DNA of 59,701 nucleotides, taken from positions 1-59,701 of the forward strand of contig JABAZC010000059.1 of NCBI GenBank assembly GCA_018608625.1, in the 5' to 3' direction. The translations under genes were made by a program, and so were the position numbers. Position 1 is the stretch's first letter; the number at the start of each line of letters is the position of its first letter. This stretch comes from Flavobacteriaceae bacterium (GTDB lineage Bacteria; Bacteroidota; Bacteroidia; Flavobacteriales; Flavobacteriaceae). Positions 16,721 to 26,997 of the stretch are shown here, in pieces. The notes beneath the pieces were generated by a model. It ran no database searches and had not been told where the DNA came from. It worked only from the letters and a program-made list of their open reading frames with translations.

Positions 16721-17971
16721 TTAGCATTTTTTAAAAATTTCTTTCTGAAATAATGTAAAGGCCATAGTTACTGCTTTCTGAACTACTCTAAGTCGTTGTT
16801 TTCCAAAGTTAAACTGCTGTGAAAACACGCCACTTGGAGTTGCGATAGCTATACAAACAGTTCCTATTTCTGCTTCAGAATCTCCTTTAGTAGGGCCTGC
16901 ATTTCCTGTTGTTGCTAATCCATAGTCCGATGCGAATAATTGTCTTACATTTTCAGCCATTGCCTCAGCAACCTGATTACTCACAACTGAATGCGCCTTA
17001 ATAAGTTCAGGATTGACCTTTAAAATGTCTATTTTTGAATCCATCGCGTAAGCTACAAGCCCCCCCTTAAAGTAATTAGAAGCGCCTGAATGTGCTGTTA
17101 TATTTTCTGCAATCTTACCTCCAGTACAACTTTCAGCTATAGAAAGTGTTCTTCCTAGTTTTGTCAATTGATTTCCTATAATTTGCTCAATAGATGATTG
17201 CTCTTCAAATCCCACAAATACATCACTAATTAATGGAATCAAAGCAGTAACCTGAGCATTAACACCATCGATAATCGCTTCCTTATCAAATCCTTTAGAA
17301 GACAATCTAAGGCGAACTCTCCCAAGATTTGGAAGATATGCCAACTTAATTGGTTCTGGCAAGGCAGACTCCCAATCCTTAATTCTTTCAGCAATAATAC
17401 TCTCCCCTATGCCATAGGTTAATAGTGTTTTGTGAAGAATAAATGGCCGCTTGAATTTTTGAGAAATGCGTGGTAAGACCTCATCATTCATCAGACCTTT
17501 CATTTCGTAGGGCACTCCAGGAAGGGAAATAAATACAGTATTGTTTTTTTCTAACCACATGCCAGGTGCACTTCCAGACTTATTCATCAGAGCTATAGCC
17601 TTTGAAAGTACTAATGATTGATCTATATTAACCTGTAAAAGAGGTTGTTTTACAAAACTCTTCCATAAGTATTTTATATTTTCTAGAACCGCTTCATCAT
17701 AAACTAAAGTATCCTCAAAATACTGTGCCAAAGTTGTTTTGGTAATATCATCTTTGGTAGGGCCTAAACCTCCTGTAATGACAACAATGTCAACATTTTT
17801 TTCTGCCGCTTGAAATGCTTCTAAAATATGAATCTTATCATCTTGAACCGATGTGATTTGATATACTGAAACCCCTATTTTATTTAATTCCTGAGCTATA
17901 TAAGCAGAATTAGTATCTATAATTTGACCGATTAAAATTTCATCGCCAATGGTAATAATTTCTGCTTTCAT
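16721..17971 (-). CDS. cinA: CinA family protein (damage/competence-inducible; NMN deamidase-related)
   Basis: 416 residues in two domains. The N-terminal molybdopterin-binding-like (MoCF/COG1058) domain starts MKAEIITIGDEILIGQIIDTN (shown in two parts: MKAEIITIGDEIL, IGQIIDTN) and includes GGLGPTKDDIT (about 68-78). The C-terminal CinA domain (about 260-416) has the SCTGGKIAENIT and GNAGPTKGDSEAEIGTV motifs. CinA-C domains recycle NMN to nicotinate mononucleotide and the N-domain can hydrolyse ADP-ribose, so a role in pyridine-nucleotide salvage is inferred. It is last in the recR-to-cinA run, 3 nt after the FAH gene, with the rpmB promoter right behind its stop. Confidence 0.93.
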   Translation of the reverse strand: MKAEIITIGDEILIGQIIDTNSAYIAQELNKIGVSVYQITSVQDDKIHILEAFQAAEKNVDIVVITGGLGPTKDDITKTTLAQYFEDTLVYDEAVLENIKYLWKSFVKQPLLQVNIDQSLVLSKAIALMNKSGSAPGMWLEKNNTVFISLPGVPYEMKGLMNDEVLPRISQKFKRPFILHKTLLTYGIGESIIAERIKDWESALPEPIKLAYLPNLGRVRLRLSSKGFDKEAIIDGVNAQVTALIPLISDVFVGFEEQSSIEQIIGNQLTKLGRTLSIAESCTGGKIAENITAHSGASNYFKGGLVAYAMDSKIDILKVNPELIKAHSVVSNQVAEAMAENVRQLFASDYGLATTGNAGPTKGDSEAEIGTVCIAIATPSGVFSQQFNFGKQRLRVVQKAVTMAFTLFQKEIFKKC

Positions 17972-17974
17972 ATA

Positions 17975-18586
17975 TTATTTAACTTTAATCGAAAAGAATT
18001 CTTCTTCTCCAATATAACCTTTCAAAAAATCATTAGACTGTACTTTACCTACACCCGATGGCGTGCCTGTAAAAATGATATCTCCAATTTTTAAGGTGAA
18101 ATACTGAGATACGTAGGCTATAATCTCATCTATACCCCACAACATATCTTCTGTCGTTGATGATTGAACAATTTGATTATTTTTAAAAAGACTGAATGGA
18201 ATGTTATTTACGTTTTCGTAGTTGGACTTAGAAACCCACTTACCTATAACTGCTGAGCCATCAAATGCTTTTGATTTCTCCCAAGGCAAGCCTTTTCCTT
18301 TAAGTTCTTGTTGAAGGTCTCGGGCTGTGAAATCAATTCCCAATCCAATTTGCTCATAATACTTGTGAGCAAATTTTGAATCAATATATTTTCCTACTCG
18401 ATTAATTTTAACCAAAACTTCAACTTCGTAATGTACTTCATTGGAGAAATCTGGAATAAAAAAGGGCTGTTGATTTAACAAAATTGCAGTATCAGGTTTT
18501 AAAAAAACAACAGGCTCTGATGGTTTTTCACTTTTTAACTCTGAAATGTGTTGCGCATAGTTACGCCCAATGCAAATTAACTTCAT
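17975..18586 (-). CDS. fumarylacetoacetate hydrolase (FAH) family protein
   Basis: A 203-residue metal-dependent hydrolase/isomerase/decarboxylase of the FAH superfamily. It has MKLICIGRNYAQHI at the start and the metal-binding acidic residues in HYEVEVLVKI (about 47-56) and GIDFTARDLQ (about 85-94). KGLPWEKSKAFDGSA and the closing FTGTPSGVGKV (about 172-182) complete the core. Its short length is typical of the stand-alone FAH proteins related to acylpyruvases and oxaloacetate tautomerase/decarboxylase; the substrate cannot be fixed. Its ATG overlaps the exonuclease stop as TAATG, implying translational coupling. Confidence 0.9.
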   Translation of the reverse strand: MKLICIGRNYAQHISELKSEKPSEPVVFLKPDTAILLNQQPFFIPDFSNEVHYEVEVLVKINRVGKYIDSKFAHKYYEQIGLGIDFTARDLQQELKGKGLPWEKSKAFDGSAVIGKWVSKSNYENVNNIPFSLFKNNQIVQSSTTEDMLWGIDEIIAYVSQYFTLKIGDIIFTGTPSGVGKVQSNDFLKGYIGEEEFFSIKVK

Positions 18587-19362
18587 TATTGAAGCTTGTT
18601 ATTAAATGATCTTAGCTTAATGCCCGTTAACACTTTTTTGGTGTATAAAGGAAAATCTGCTGATTGCAACCACCCAAAATAACCAGGCTCTTTTTCAAGT
18701 ATTTCGGTTACTTTTTTCCCTTTATGTTTTCCAAAAGAAAAACACTCTTCTCCGTATTTGTCGTAAGTAATAAAACCTGCAAAATCTGCAATTTTTTTTC
18801 GGGAGCTAAATTCCGCTAAAAAGCTCGTGTCATTCTCTAAATCATCGTAACGATCCAGTTGTGCTTTTAGAACTTCATAGGTAGCCATTGTATCCGCTTC
18901 GGCACTGTGTGCATCATCTAAACTCCTATCGCAATAAAATTTAAAGGCCGCTGTTAGTGTGCGCTGCTCCATCTTGTGGAAAATTGTTTGTACATCTACA
19001 GAACGACAGTTTTTCATATCAAAATCAACTCCAGCTCTTAGCATTTCTTCTGCTAATAAAGGAATATCAAATCGATTCGAATTAAATCCTCCTAAATCAG
19101 AATCTTTAATCCAAGAATGAACCTCCTTAGCCAACTCATTGAATGTAGGCTCGTTTGCTACTTTTTCGTCTGTAATACCATGAATAGCTGTCACGACTGA
19201 TGGAATTGGCATTTCTGGATTTACCAACCATGTTTTCTTTTCTTCAGACCCATCTGGATTAACTTTCAGTATAGATATTTCAACAATCCTATCTTTAGTA
19301 ATGCTTATGCCTGTCGTTTCTAAATCAAAGAAACAAATGGATTTATTTAGGTTTAGTTGCAT
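18586..19362 (-). CDS. 3'-5' exonuclease of the DEDDh (DnaQ-like) family
   Basis: 258 residues with an exonuclease domain at about 8-175. The DEDDh metal ligands are visible: FFDLETTG (Asp and Glu, about 11-18), NRFDIPLL (Asp, about 97-104) and DAHSAEADT (His and Asp, about 149-157). About 80 further residues form a C-terminal domain with FSFGKHKGKKV, a motif seen in DnaQ-like proteins with DUF3820-type tails. It is not the polymerase epsilon subunit itself by context. Substrate and pathway unknown; DNA or RNA 3'-end trimming is inferred. It starts 2 nt after the E2 gene and is coupled to FAH by TAATG. Confidence 0.9.
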   Translation of the reverse strand: MQLNLNKSICFFDLETTGISITKDRIVEISILKVNPDGSEEKKTWLVNPEMPIPSVVTAIHGITDEKVANEPTFNELAKEVHSWIKDSDLGGFNSNRFDIPLLAEEMLRAGVDFDMKNCRSVDVQTIFHKMEQRTLTAAFKFYCDRSLDDAHSAEADTMATYEVLKAQLDRYDDLENDTSFLAEFSSRKKIADFAGFITYDKYGEECFSFGKHKGKKVTEILEKEPGYFGWLQSADFPLYTKKVLTGIKLRSFNNKLQ

Positions 19363-19364
19363 GT

Positions 19365-20660
19365 TTATAGTGTTCTTTTATCGTCCCAAGCCTCTAAGTA
19401 ATCTTTGACTGTCTTTAAAAACTGACCTCCTAAAGACCCATTTACTACTCTATGGTCATATGAATGCGATAGGAACATTTTTTGTCTGATACCAATAAAA
19501 TCACCTTCGCTAGTTTCAATAACAGCAGGCACTTTTCTGATGGCTCCAAGTGCTAAAATTCCAACCTGTGGCTGATTTATAATTGGCGTCCCCATTATAC
19601 TACCAAACCCACCAACATTCGTCACTGTATAGGTACCATCTTGAATGTCATCTGGCTTAAGCTGGTTGGTTCGTGCACGCAAAGCAAGATCATTAACTCG
19701 TTTAGTCATTCCAACTAAGTTTAATTGATCTGCATTTTTAATCACTGGCACTATCAAATTGCCATCATCTAATGAAGCAGCCATTCCTATGTTAATATTT
19801 TTACGTTTGATTATCTTACCATCTTGAACAGAAATATTTAGCATTGGATGCACTGTAAGTGCATAGGCTATCGCTTCCAAAAATATTGGTGTAAACGTAA
19901 TATTTTCTCCCTCACGTGCCATGAAAGACTCTTTAATTTTTATCCTCCAGTTCCAGATTTTAGTAACATCAACTTCGATAAATGACTGCACATGTGCAGA
20001 CGTTTGCAATGAATCTGTCATATGCTTGGAAACTAATTTACCCATGCGAGACATTTCTATAATTTCATCTTCACCACTACTTATCACAGGGTTTACACTA
20101 GATGTCGTTTGAGACCGTGTTTCAAATACTGGTTTAACTGAAGACGCCACTGGCTTATTAGCTAAATAGGCTAATATATCCTTTTTGGTAACCCTCGCGT
20201 CTTTTCCAGATCCTTGGATAGAATTTAACTGAGTCTGAGTGATACCTTCTTTTTTTGCAATATTCCTGACTAAGGGAGAATAAAAACGAGTGTCGTTAGA
20301 ACGCACAATATTCACCTCATCCTGGATTTTTGTGATGGAGATCTCAAGCTGCTCAACCTCCTTAGGTTCTGAAACTTGAATAGCCTCAGGGGCAGATACA
20401 GTCACTGCAACCGTATCAGAGTCCGTCTCTATTATAGCGATTGTTTGACCAACCTCAACAATAGCATCAACTTCAAAAAGTTTTTGAATAAGCACCCCTT
20501 CTACCTCACTAGGAACCTCACTATCTACTTTGTCCGTAGCTATTTCCAAAACAGCTTCATCAGCATCAATTTTATCCCCTATATCTTTGAGCCAAGCAGT
20601 AAGTGTTGCCTCTGCTACACTCTCACCCATTTTGGGTAATTTAAGTTCGAATTTTGCCAT
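19365..20660 (-). CDS. dihydrolipoamide acyltransferase (E2) of a 2-oxo acid dehydrogenase complex
   Basis: 431 residues in the E2 arrangement. A lipoyl domain (about 2-76) carries the lipoyl-Lys in ATDKVDSEV. A peripheral subunit-binding domain (about 128-165) has SPLVRNIAKKEGI. The catalytic acyltransferase domain (about 205-431) has the active-site His in SHSYDHRVVNG (about 398-408). Sequence style points to the branched-chain 2-oxo acid complex, but a pyruvate or 2-oxoglutarate role cannot be excluded because E1 and E3 are not in the window. It follows the glycosyltransferase by 70 nt and precedes the exonuclease by 2 nt. Confidence 0.92.
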   Translation of the reverse strand: MAKFELKLPKMGESVAEATLTAWLKDIGDKIDADEAVLEIATDKVDSEVPSEVEGVLIQKLFEVDAIVEVGQTIAIIETDSDTVAVTVSAPEAIQVSEPKEVEQLEISITKIQDEVNIVRSNDTRFYSPLVRNIAKKEGITQTQLNSIQGSGKDARVTKKDILAYLANKPVASSVKPVFETRSQTTSSVNPVISSGEDEIIEMSRMGKLVSKHMTDSLQTSAHVQSFIEVDVTKIWNWRIKIKESFMAREGENITFTPIFLEAIAYALTVHPMLNISVQDGKIIKRKNINIGMAASLDDGNLIVPVIKNADQLNLVGMTKRVNDLALRARTNQLKPDDIQDGTYTVTNVGGFGSIMGTPIINQPQVGILALGAIRKVPAVIETSEGDFIGIRQKMFLSHSYDHRVVNGSLGGQFLKTVKDYLEAWDDKRTL

Positions 20661-20730
20661 AGGATAATATAATTGGATGTATGATTATTGGTTACAAATT
20701 TACGAAAATAGATGAAACTATTCAGGAATT

Positions 20731-21819
20731 TTAAAATTGTATTACTTCTCCCTTTGTGTCAGCGGAACTACTACCTATAATATAAGAGCAGTTTTTGGGT
20801 TGTATTTTAAATAGACAATGCTGTTCTTTAAAAGCTTGCATGTGTTCAATAATCGATTTAAAGGAGATCTCTTGAGCATCAAAAATAAGTTCATTTCCAA
20901 CACCAACATCTCCAAAGTCAGATGCTATTTTTGGATTTAATTTATCGACCAATCGAGGGTTAGGGTTCTTGGAAAATAACAAATAAGTAATAGATGGTTT
21001 AGTAGCTAATTTTTTTTCTGAATTAAATAAAACCATCCATTTAATCCCAAGAGATATCAAGAAATCAAAAAGGCTGTTTTTTTGAAAATGTTTGATATAA
21101 AAAATCTGCATAGCACCATAAAACCTTCTAAGATAAGCCTCATCTTTACGGGTACTCTCCCCTTTATAATGAATAACAGATACGTTCCCATAATAATAAT
21201 TGTCATACCCGGATTTGAGCGATTTGTAAGAGAGATCAATATCTTCACCATACATGAAATAGTCTTCATCAAAGCCCTTTAAGTCGTTATAAACAGTACG
21301 TTTAACAAACATGAAAGCGCCTACCAAAACATCTACTTTACCATCGTCATATTCCAATATGTTATTTGCATAATAATGCTTGGCACTTCCTAGTATTTTT
21401 TTAATTGCAACTGAAACGATAGGAACATTCCGCTTGCTTTCTGGTAAAAATCTACCAGTGCCATCAATCAGTCGACAGCCAATAATTCCAGGATTTGATT
21501 TCGTTTCAGCGAACTCTAGAACTTTAGCAAAGCCATCTTCTGGAACTACCGTATCTGGGTTAAGTATACATACATACGCGCCTTTAGCTACTTTAACAGC
21601 TTGATTGTTTGCTTTTGAAAAACCTACGTTTACCTCATTTTTAATTAATAGTGCAGACGGGAATTTGGAAACAACCATTTCACAACTACCATCGTAAGAA
21701 TTATTATCTATCACAATAATTTCTGAAGGAATTCCTTTTAAGGCAGCCTCTACACTTTGAAGACAAAGCTCGAGAAAATACCGAACATTATAATTTAGAA
21801 TGATTACTGACAGCTTCAA
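20731..21819 (-). CDS. family 2 glycosyltransferase
   Basis: 362 residues of a GT-A-fold enzyme of the rhamnosyltransferase-like (WbbL) group. Features are SVIILNYNV (4-12), IVIDNNSYDGS (about 35-45), the nucleotide-sugar-binding NPDTVVP (about 92-98) and FMYGEDIDLSYK (about 192-203) with the catalytic acidic pair. The C-terminal 100 residues include a hydrophobic segment (about 258-273) that may touch the membrane. Donor and acceptor sugars are unknown. The start is a TTG at 21819, chosen because the conserved MKLSVIIL opening leaves no room for another codon. It begins 6 nt after the recR stop. Confidence 0.9.
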   Translation of the reverse strand: MKLSVIILNYNVRYFLELCLQSVEAALKGIPSEIIVIDNNSYDGSCEMVVSKFPSALLIKNEVNVGFSKANNQAVKVAKGAYVCILNPDTVVPEDGFAKVLEFAETKSNPGIIGCRLIDGTGRFLPESKRNVPIVSVAIKKILGSAKHYYANNILEYDDGKVDVLVGAFMFVKRTVYNDLKGFDEDYFMYGEDIDLSYKSLKSGYDNYYYGNVSVIHYKGESTRKDEAYLRRFYGAMQIFYIKHFQKNSLFDFLISLGIKWMVLFNSEKKLATKPSITYLLFSKNPNPRLVDKLNPKIASDFGDVGVGNELIFDAQEISFKSIIEHMQAFKEQHCLFKIQPKNCSYIIGSSSADTKGEVIQF

Positions 21820-21825
21820 GATAAA

Positions 21826-22443
21826 TTAAGATTTAATAGAAAGTTCAAATGGAATTCTATTGGTTATACTTCGCCCAAGAGTCACTTCATCCGCATATTC
21901 CAATTCGTCTCCAACGGAAATTCCTCGAGCTATGGTAGAAATAACAACTTTTGTATCTTGAATTTGTTTGAAAATATAAAAATTAGTCGTGTCGCCCTCC
22001 ATGGTTGAGCTCAATGCGAAAATAAGCTCTTTGACACGGCCCGACCTTACTTTTTCTACTAAACTATTAATTTTCAAATCGTGCGGACCCACGCCGTCCA
22101 TGGGCGATATTTTACCCCCCAAAACATGATAAACCCCTCTAAATGAAGCAGTGCTCTCAACAGCCATCACATCTCTAATGTCTTCAACAACACAAACAAC
22201 ATCCTGAGATCTGTTAGTGTTGATGCATATTTCACAAAGTTCTGAATCACTAATATTATGGCAATTTTTACAAAAAATAATATTTTCACGCATAGCTTGC
22301 AGTGCTGTTGTCAAGTGGATTGTTTGAGATGCTGGCTGACGCATTAAATGAAGAACAAGACGCAAGGCGGTCCTACGACCAATCCCTGGTAGTTGTGCTA
22401 CTTCGTCCACAGCAGTCTGTAATAACTTTGATGAGAATTCCAT
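21826..22443 (-). CDS. recR: recombination mediator RecR
   Basis: 205 residues, standard length. RecR works with RecO to load RecA on gaps. In order it shows an N-terminal HhH with [14 protein letters not shown] (about 17-30), a zinc finger in [17 protein letters not shown] (about 56-72) and a Toprim domain (about 80-175) with VCVVEDIRD and [10 protein letters not shown]. The Walker-B-like C-terminal region includes [12 protein letters not shown]. First gene of the minus-strand series recR-GT2-E2-exonuclease-FAH-cinA. The 200 nt upstream to the symporter (22444-22643) hold divergent promoters but no clear gene. Confidence 0.97.
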   Translation of the reverse strand: MEFSSKLLQTAVDEVAQLPGIGRRTALRLVLHLMRQPASQTIHLTTALQAMRENIIFCKNCHNISDSELCEICINTNRSQDVVCVVEDIRDVMAVESTASFRGVYHVLGGKISPMDGVGPHDLKINSLVEKVRSGRVKELIFALSSTMEGDTTNFYIFKQIQDTKVVISTIARGISVGDELEYADEVTLGRSITNRIPFELSIKS

Positions 22444-22643
22444 GACACAAATTTAATCAAAAATTAATCTCAGGACACATGAAAACAATTAAACAGTTTT
22501 CTGACCTATTAAAAAGAGTTCTTTTGTCGTTAGTTTTTCATGTAAACAAAACTTAAAAAAGTTCTATTAATAGATTAAAGTTTATTTCATTAACAATAAA
22601 AATATATTTTATTAGATTTACGATTATATCAACAAAAACTCTA

Positions 22644-24101
22644 ATGAATTCATTTTTAATTCTAATATTACTACTTAGCTATTTTGTAGTTTTGATTCTC
22701 ATTTCTTATTTGACAAGTACGAATGATTCAAATCAAGATTTTTTTAAAGCTGGAAAACAATCGCCCTGGTATCTTGTAGCTTTTGGAATGATTGGCGCAT
22801 CGTTATCTGGAGTTACTTTTATATCGGTTCCTGGTTGGGTAGAGGCTTCACAGTTTAGTTATTTTCAGGTAGTCTTAGGCTATATGGTGGGCTATTTTGT
22901 AGTTGCCTTTGTCCTTCTTCCTGTATATTACAAATTAAATCTAACCTCAATTTACGAATATCTTTTTCACAGGTTTGGATTTGTAAGCCATAAAACGGGT
23001 GCCTTTTTCTTTTTTGTTTCACGCGTATTAGGAGCTGCTTTTCGACTCTACTTAGTCGCCATCGTTTTACAACAATTTATCTTTGATGAATGGAATGTTC
23101 CATTTGAAATAACAGTCATTATTTCAATTTTACTGATTTGGATTTATACATTTAGAGGAGGGATTAAAACCATTGTTTGGACCGACACGCTACAAACTGT
23201 GTTTATGATTACTGCAGTTATACTCTCTATTTACTTTATTACAGAAAGCTTGGATTGGACTTTCTCAGAGTTTTTAGTCTCTGAAGAATTAAAGGCTTAC
23301 AGCACTATTTTTAATACGGATAGTATTTTAGACAAGGGGTATTTCCTGAAATCCTTTTTTGGTGGGGTATTTATAACAATTTGCATGACTGGTCTTGACC
23401 AAGATATGATGCAAAAAAACCTGAGCTGCAAATCTCTGAAAGATGCTCAAAAAAACATGCTCTCTTTTAGCATTGTACTCACCTTAGTTACCTTTTTGTT
23501 TTTGTTGTTAGGTGCTCTTTTATTTATTTATGCCAAAAGAAATAATATCGAAATTCCACTTTTAGACGGACAGCCTAAAACAGATTTATTGTTTCCAGAA
23601 ATAGCACTCAACAGTGGACTAGGAATTACACTGGGTATTACGTTTATTCTTGGATTAATTGCAGCAGCCTATAGCAGTGCGGATAGTGCATTAACTTCAC
23701 TAACGACTTCTTTTTGCGTAGACATACTTGACATGTCAGGTAAATCTGAAAAGGCACAAAAGTCAATTCGTAAAAAAACACACATTGGAATGAGTTTGCT
23801 TTTGGTTCTTGTAATAATTTCCTTTAAATATATTTTAAATTCAAATGTGATTGACAGCTTATTAACGGTTGCTGGGTATACTTATGGCCCCTTATTAGGA
23901 ATGTTTGCTTTTGGAATATTTACAGATTACAAAATAAAAGACAAATTTGTATGGATTGTCGCCTTAGCTTCAGTAACTATGGTGTTTATGTTGGGGAAAA
24001 TTCCAGCAGATGACTTGGGAGGCTACGTCATTGGCTACGAGCTGCTCCCAATTAATGGCCTATTAACGTTTATCGGTTTAATACTGATTCGTAGAAAGTA
24101 A
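22644..24101 (+). CDS. sodium:solute symporter (SSS family)
   Basis: 485 residues with about 13 predicted transmembrane helices, from [15 protein letters not shown] at the start to [11 protein letters not shown] at the end. SSS hallmarks include [13 protein letters not shown] (about 54-66), YEYLFHRFG and [17 protein letters not shown] (about 342-358), the last forming part of the Na+ site. It imports a solute with Na+ across the inner membrane; the solute is unknown. It is monocistronic, and its last 24 nt overlap the 3' end of the convergent CoA-binding gene. Confidence 0.9.
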   Translation: MNSFLILILLLSYFVVLILISYLTSTNDSNQDFFKAGKQSPWYLVAFGMIGASLSGVTFISVPGWVEASQFSYFQVVLGYMVGYFVVAFVLLPVYYKLNLTSIYEYLFHRFGFVSHKTGAFFFFVSRVLGAAFRLYLVAIVLQQFIFDEWNVPFEITVIISILLIWIYTFRGGIKTIVWTDTLQTVFMITAVILSIYFITESLDWTFSEFLVSEELKAYSTIFNTDSILDKGYFLKSFFGGVFITICMTGLDQDMMQKNLSCKSLKDAQKNMLSFSIVLTLVTFLFLLLGALLFIYAKRNNIEIPLLDGQPKTDLLFPEIALNSGLGITLGITFILGLIAAAYSSADSALTSLTTSFCVDILDMSGKSEKAQKSIRKKTHIGMSLLLVLVIISFKYILNSNVIDSLLTVAGYTYGPLLGMFAFGIFTDYKIKDKFVWIVALASVTMVFMLGKIPADDLGGYVIGYELLPINGLLTFIGLILIRRK

Positions 24102-24443
24102 CACTAATGTACAAGCCAATTCATAAGGAATCGAGGCTTCGTTTAACAAGCCGTAAAAGACTGGATTCTCGCTGCCTGGATTAAAAATAACACGTGCTGG
24201 CTTTAAACCAATAAGATAATCATAATAAGCCTCTTGACGCTTTGGATTCAGATACAGTGTCACAGTGTGTATGTCTTGGTAAGCCTTTAAACCTGTATCA
24301 ATATCAATTCCGTAAATCGTTGCTTTTTTAAGACCAAAAGCTGTGACTTCAATAGCTTTTGAAGATAAGCGCTCTAATGCGATATTGGAATAGCGATCTG
24401 TATTTAACGATGCTCCGAAAACAAGAGTTTTTTTCTGTATCAT
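24078..24443 (-). CDS. CoA-binding domain protein (YccU-like)
   Basis: 121 residues forming one Rossmann-type CoA-binding domain. It opens [20 protein letters not shown] with the glycine-rich-like loop, then [16 protein letters not shown] and [11 protein letters not shown] (about 85-95). Family members bind CoA or nucleotide; no catalytic function is established. A longer frame runs to a TTG at 24545 inside the opposite upstream region, but those residues are not family-like, so the ATG at 24443 is used. Its 3' end overlaps the symporter 3' end by 24 nt. Confidence 0.85.
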   Translation of the reverse strand: MIQKKTLVFGASLNTDRYSNIALERLSSKAIEVTAFGLKKATIYGIDIDTGLKAYQDIHTVTLYLNPKRQEAYYDYLIGLKPARVIFNPGSENPVFYGLLNEASIPYELACTLVLLSTNQY

Positions 24444-24537
24444 GTGATAGTAAATTAGTAGATTTGCATTTCTTTTAGCAACAATAAACGAAACAATAAA
24501 TCTAAGGTAGCAAAAGAAATTAACTGAAATTAGATAA

Positions 24538-26991
24538 GTGAGCAAAATTACTATATTACTTAGTATCCTCCTGTTTTTAAACCCAGCTTCTCATGCAATA
24601 GCTCAAACTGAAGAGGGGATCATAAACGGTCGAGTTATAGATTCCGAACTGGGTGAACCTCTTGCGTATGTTAATATCAGTATTCAATCTGTTTCAGGTG
24701 AATTTATTTCAGGAGAATATACAAACGAGGAAGGCTATTTTGAAATCGCTAACATAAAAGAAAATACATTCATCGTATCCATTCAGTACATTGGTTACAC
24801 TACTCTAGAAAACAAAGTAGTCATGAACCAAGATACCAAGAAAGTAGATTTAGGAATTCTAAATTTAGAGCAAAACAACACCGCTTTAGACGAGGTTACA
24901 ATAATCGCTGAGACTTCAAGTATTCAACAAAAAGCAGACAGGAAAGTGATTACTATTGGAAAGGATTTAGCCACTAGTGGGACCGCTTCTGAATTAATGG
25001 TTGGCATTCCATCTGTGAATGTCGATATTCAAACGGGCAACATTAGCTTAAGAGGGAATTCGAATGTACAGATTATGGTAGATGGGAAACTATCAAATAT
25101 TCCTGCGGCTCAACTCTTAAAACAAATTCCTTCAACAGCCATTAAATCGATCGAGCTTATCACAAACCCTTCTGCAAAATATAACCCTGAGGGGATGAGT
25201 GGATTGATTAATATTGTTTTACACAAAAACACAATGCTTGGCTTTAATGGAAACCTTAGCATGGGGGTTTCACGTGAAAAATCAACTAAACTGAATAGCT
25301 CACTAATTACCAATTATCGAAATGGAAAATTAAATGTTTTTGCTAATTACAGCAATAATATATCCAAAAATATAAATTATGGCATCGTAAAAAGACCTGA
25401 AAATAATTCCGAACAGTTATTTGAATTCACTAACAACTCCCAAAACAATTTAGTTAAATTTGGATTGGATTATTACATAAATGATAAGCAAACAGTGTCT
25501 GTTTTTACAAATCAAAATAAATCGGTTGCAAATGATAGCGGGGAAACCAATGCTATTTACGCAGACAACGCTTCATTTAATCAAACACAACTATGGCTTA
25601 ATGATGGAGATGATTCAACTAGCCAATACAACCTTGATTATAAGATTAATTTTAACGAGTATGGACATAATCTAGAAATTGAAATAGACTTTAACTCCTA
25701 CAGTGGTGGCAGTATCGCTAATTTCTTATTTCCTGTGGGTACTACCGTCGATTATATTGATTTCAATAAAACAAATCGCAAACGAACCACCATAAATATA
25801 GACTATGCGAAATCTATCTCAGAAAATTCAAAAATAGAACTTGGACTTCAGGCCAATATTTTCAAGTCTTTAATTGATTATGAATCCAATGGAGACACTT
25901 TTAACGCGATTGGGGTTCTTGCCCCAACACCAAACATAAATTTTGATTACATACGCGATATTTATTCGCTTTATGGAAACTATAATACAATCATTAATAA
26001 ATGGTCATATCAACTGGGATTAAGACTAGAAAATGTAGACGTCAGTGCCATAGCAGTTCAGACGAACGCTGCAAGTGCAGAAAGTGCTTTTACAAATGAC
26101 TATTTTGAACTTTATCCTTCTGCTTATATCACTTACGAGTTTTCCGAAAAAAATGCATTTCAACTTAATTACAGTAAACGAGTGGATCGTCCCGGAATTG
26201 GGCAAATTAACCCTATCAAAGAATGGAGCACACCATTGGTGTCTTCTTATGGCAATAGCAACTTAGAACCACAATTTACGAACTCTGTAGAATTTAATTT
26301 TACACGGAACCTAAGGGGAGGTAGTGTGACATTTGGAACCTTTTTTAGGGGGATTTCAAATGAAATCAACCGGGCTTTGTTTATTGACCGTTCGGATGTT
26401 AATTCGGGTCGTTTAATTTTTACTCATGATAATTTTGATAATTCAACTGCTTACGGCATTGAATTATCTAGCAGCTATAAGCCTTCAAAGTGGTGGAGCT
26501 TAAACGGTAGTTTTGATTTATATTCTCAAACTCTTAAAGGCATAGCAGAACGACTAAGTGCACCGATAGAAACCGCTACTGTAAATGACATAATTACAGA
26601 AACAAACTCGGTTGATAATGTTGCTTGGAATTTCAGACTATACAACAATTTTAAAGTTAGCGAAAAAATAACCCTGACAGCCTTTGGGTTTTATCAAGGT
26701 AGAAATTCAAATTTACAGTACGACGTAAAGCCACAGTACTATTTAAATATCGGATCACGTGTCAGTTTTGCTAAAGGCAAAGGAAGTATCAGTTTAAATT
26801 ACAATGACGTATTTAATACAATGAAATTTCGCTTTAAGGGCACCAAGCCTTATATCCAAGAAGGAGAATTTAACTGGGAGAGTAATACTGTTTATTTGGG
26901 CATTAATTACCGATTCGGAAGCACTAAATACAGTGCAAAATCGCGTAAAAACAGAACTAATGATGAGAAAGCAGGGACTAGCTTCCTATAA
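24538..26991 (+). CDS. outer-membrane beta-barrel receptor (TonB-dependent receptor-like)
   Basis: 817 residues. The start codon is GTG. A signal peptide (about 1-22, ending AIA-Q) is followed by a carboxypeptidase-like regulatory domain (about 28-115, GRVIDSELGEPLAYVNIS). A plug-like domain (about 125-225) has VGIPSVNV, LRGNSNVQIMVDG and ITNPSAKYNPEGMSG. The remainder is a large beta-barrel of the OMP_b-brl family, ending with a basic tail after GINYRFG. No partner SusD or DUF4249 gene is adjacent. It probably imports or binds an unknown ligand across the outer membrane. It converges on fabH with only 6 nt between stops. Confidence 0.9.
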   Translation: MSKITILLSILLFLNPASHAIAQTEEGIINGRVIDSELGEPLAYVNISIQSVSGEFISGEYTNEEGYFEIANIKENTFIVSIQYIGYTTLENKVVMNQDTKKVDLGILNLEQNNTALDEVTIIAETSSIQQKADRKVITIGKDLATSGTASELMVGIPSVNVDIQTGNISLRGNSNVQIMVDGKLSNIPAAQLLKQIPSTAIKSIELITNPSAKYNPEGMSGLINIVLHKNTMLGFNGNLSMGVSREKSTKLNSSLITNYRNGKLNVFANYSNNISKNINYGIVKRPENNSEQLFEFTNNSQNNLVKFGLDYYINDKQTVSVFTNQNKSVANDSGETNAIYADNASFNQTQLWLNDGDDSTSQYNLDYKINFNEYGHNLEIEIDFNSYSGGSIANFLFPVGTTVDYIDFNKTNRKRTTINIDYAKSISENSKIELGLQANIFKSLIDYESNGDTFNAIGVLAPTPNINFDYIRDIYSLYGNYNTIINKWSYQLGLRLENVDVSAIAVQTNAASAESAFTNDYFELYPSAYITYEFSEKNAFQLNYSKRVDRPGIGQINPIKEWSTPLVSSYGNSNLEPQFTNSVEFNFTRNLRGGSVTFGTFFRGISNEINRALFIDRSDVNSGRLIFTHDNFDNSTAYGIELSSSYKPSKWWSLNGSFDLYSQTLKGIAERLSAPIETATVNDIITETNSVDNVAWNFRLYNNFKVSEKITLTAFGFYQGRNSNLQYDVKPQYYLNIGSRVSFAKGKGSISLNYNDVFNTMKFRFKGTKPYIQEGEFNWESNTVYLGINYRFGSTKYSAKSRKNRTNDEKAGTSFL

Positions 26992-26997
26992 GACTAA

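Noticed and set aside
24444-24545. Extended N-terminus of the CoA-binding protein from a TTG
   Set aside because: The added hydrophobic residues do not fit the family; the ATG at 24443 matches the conserved opening.
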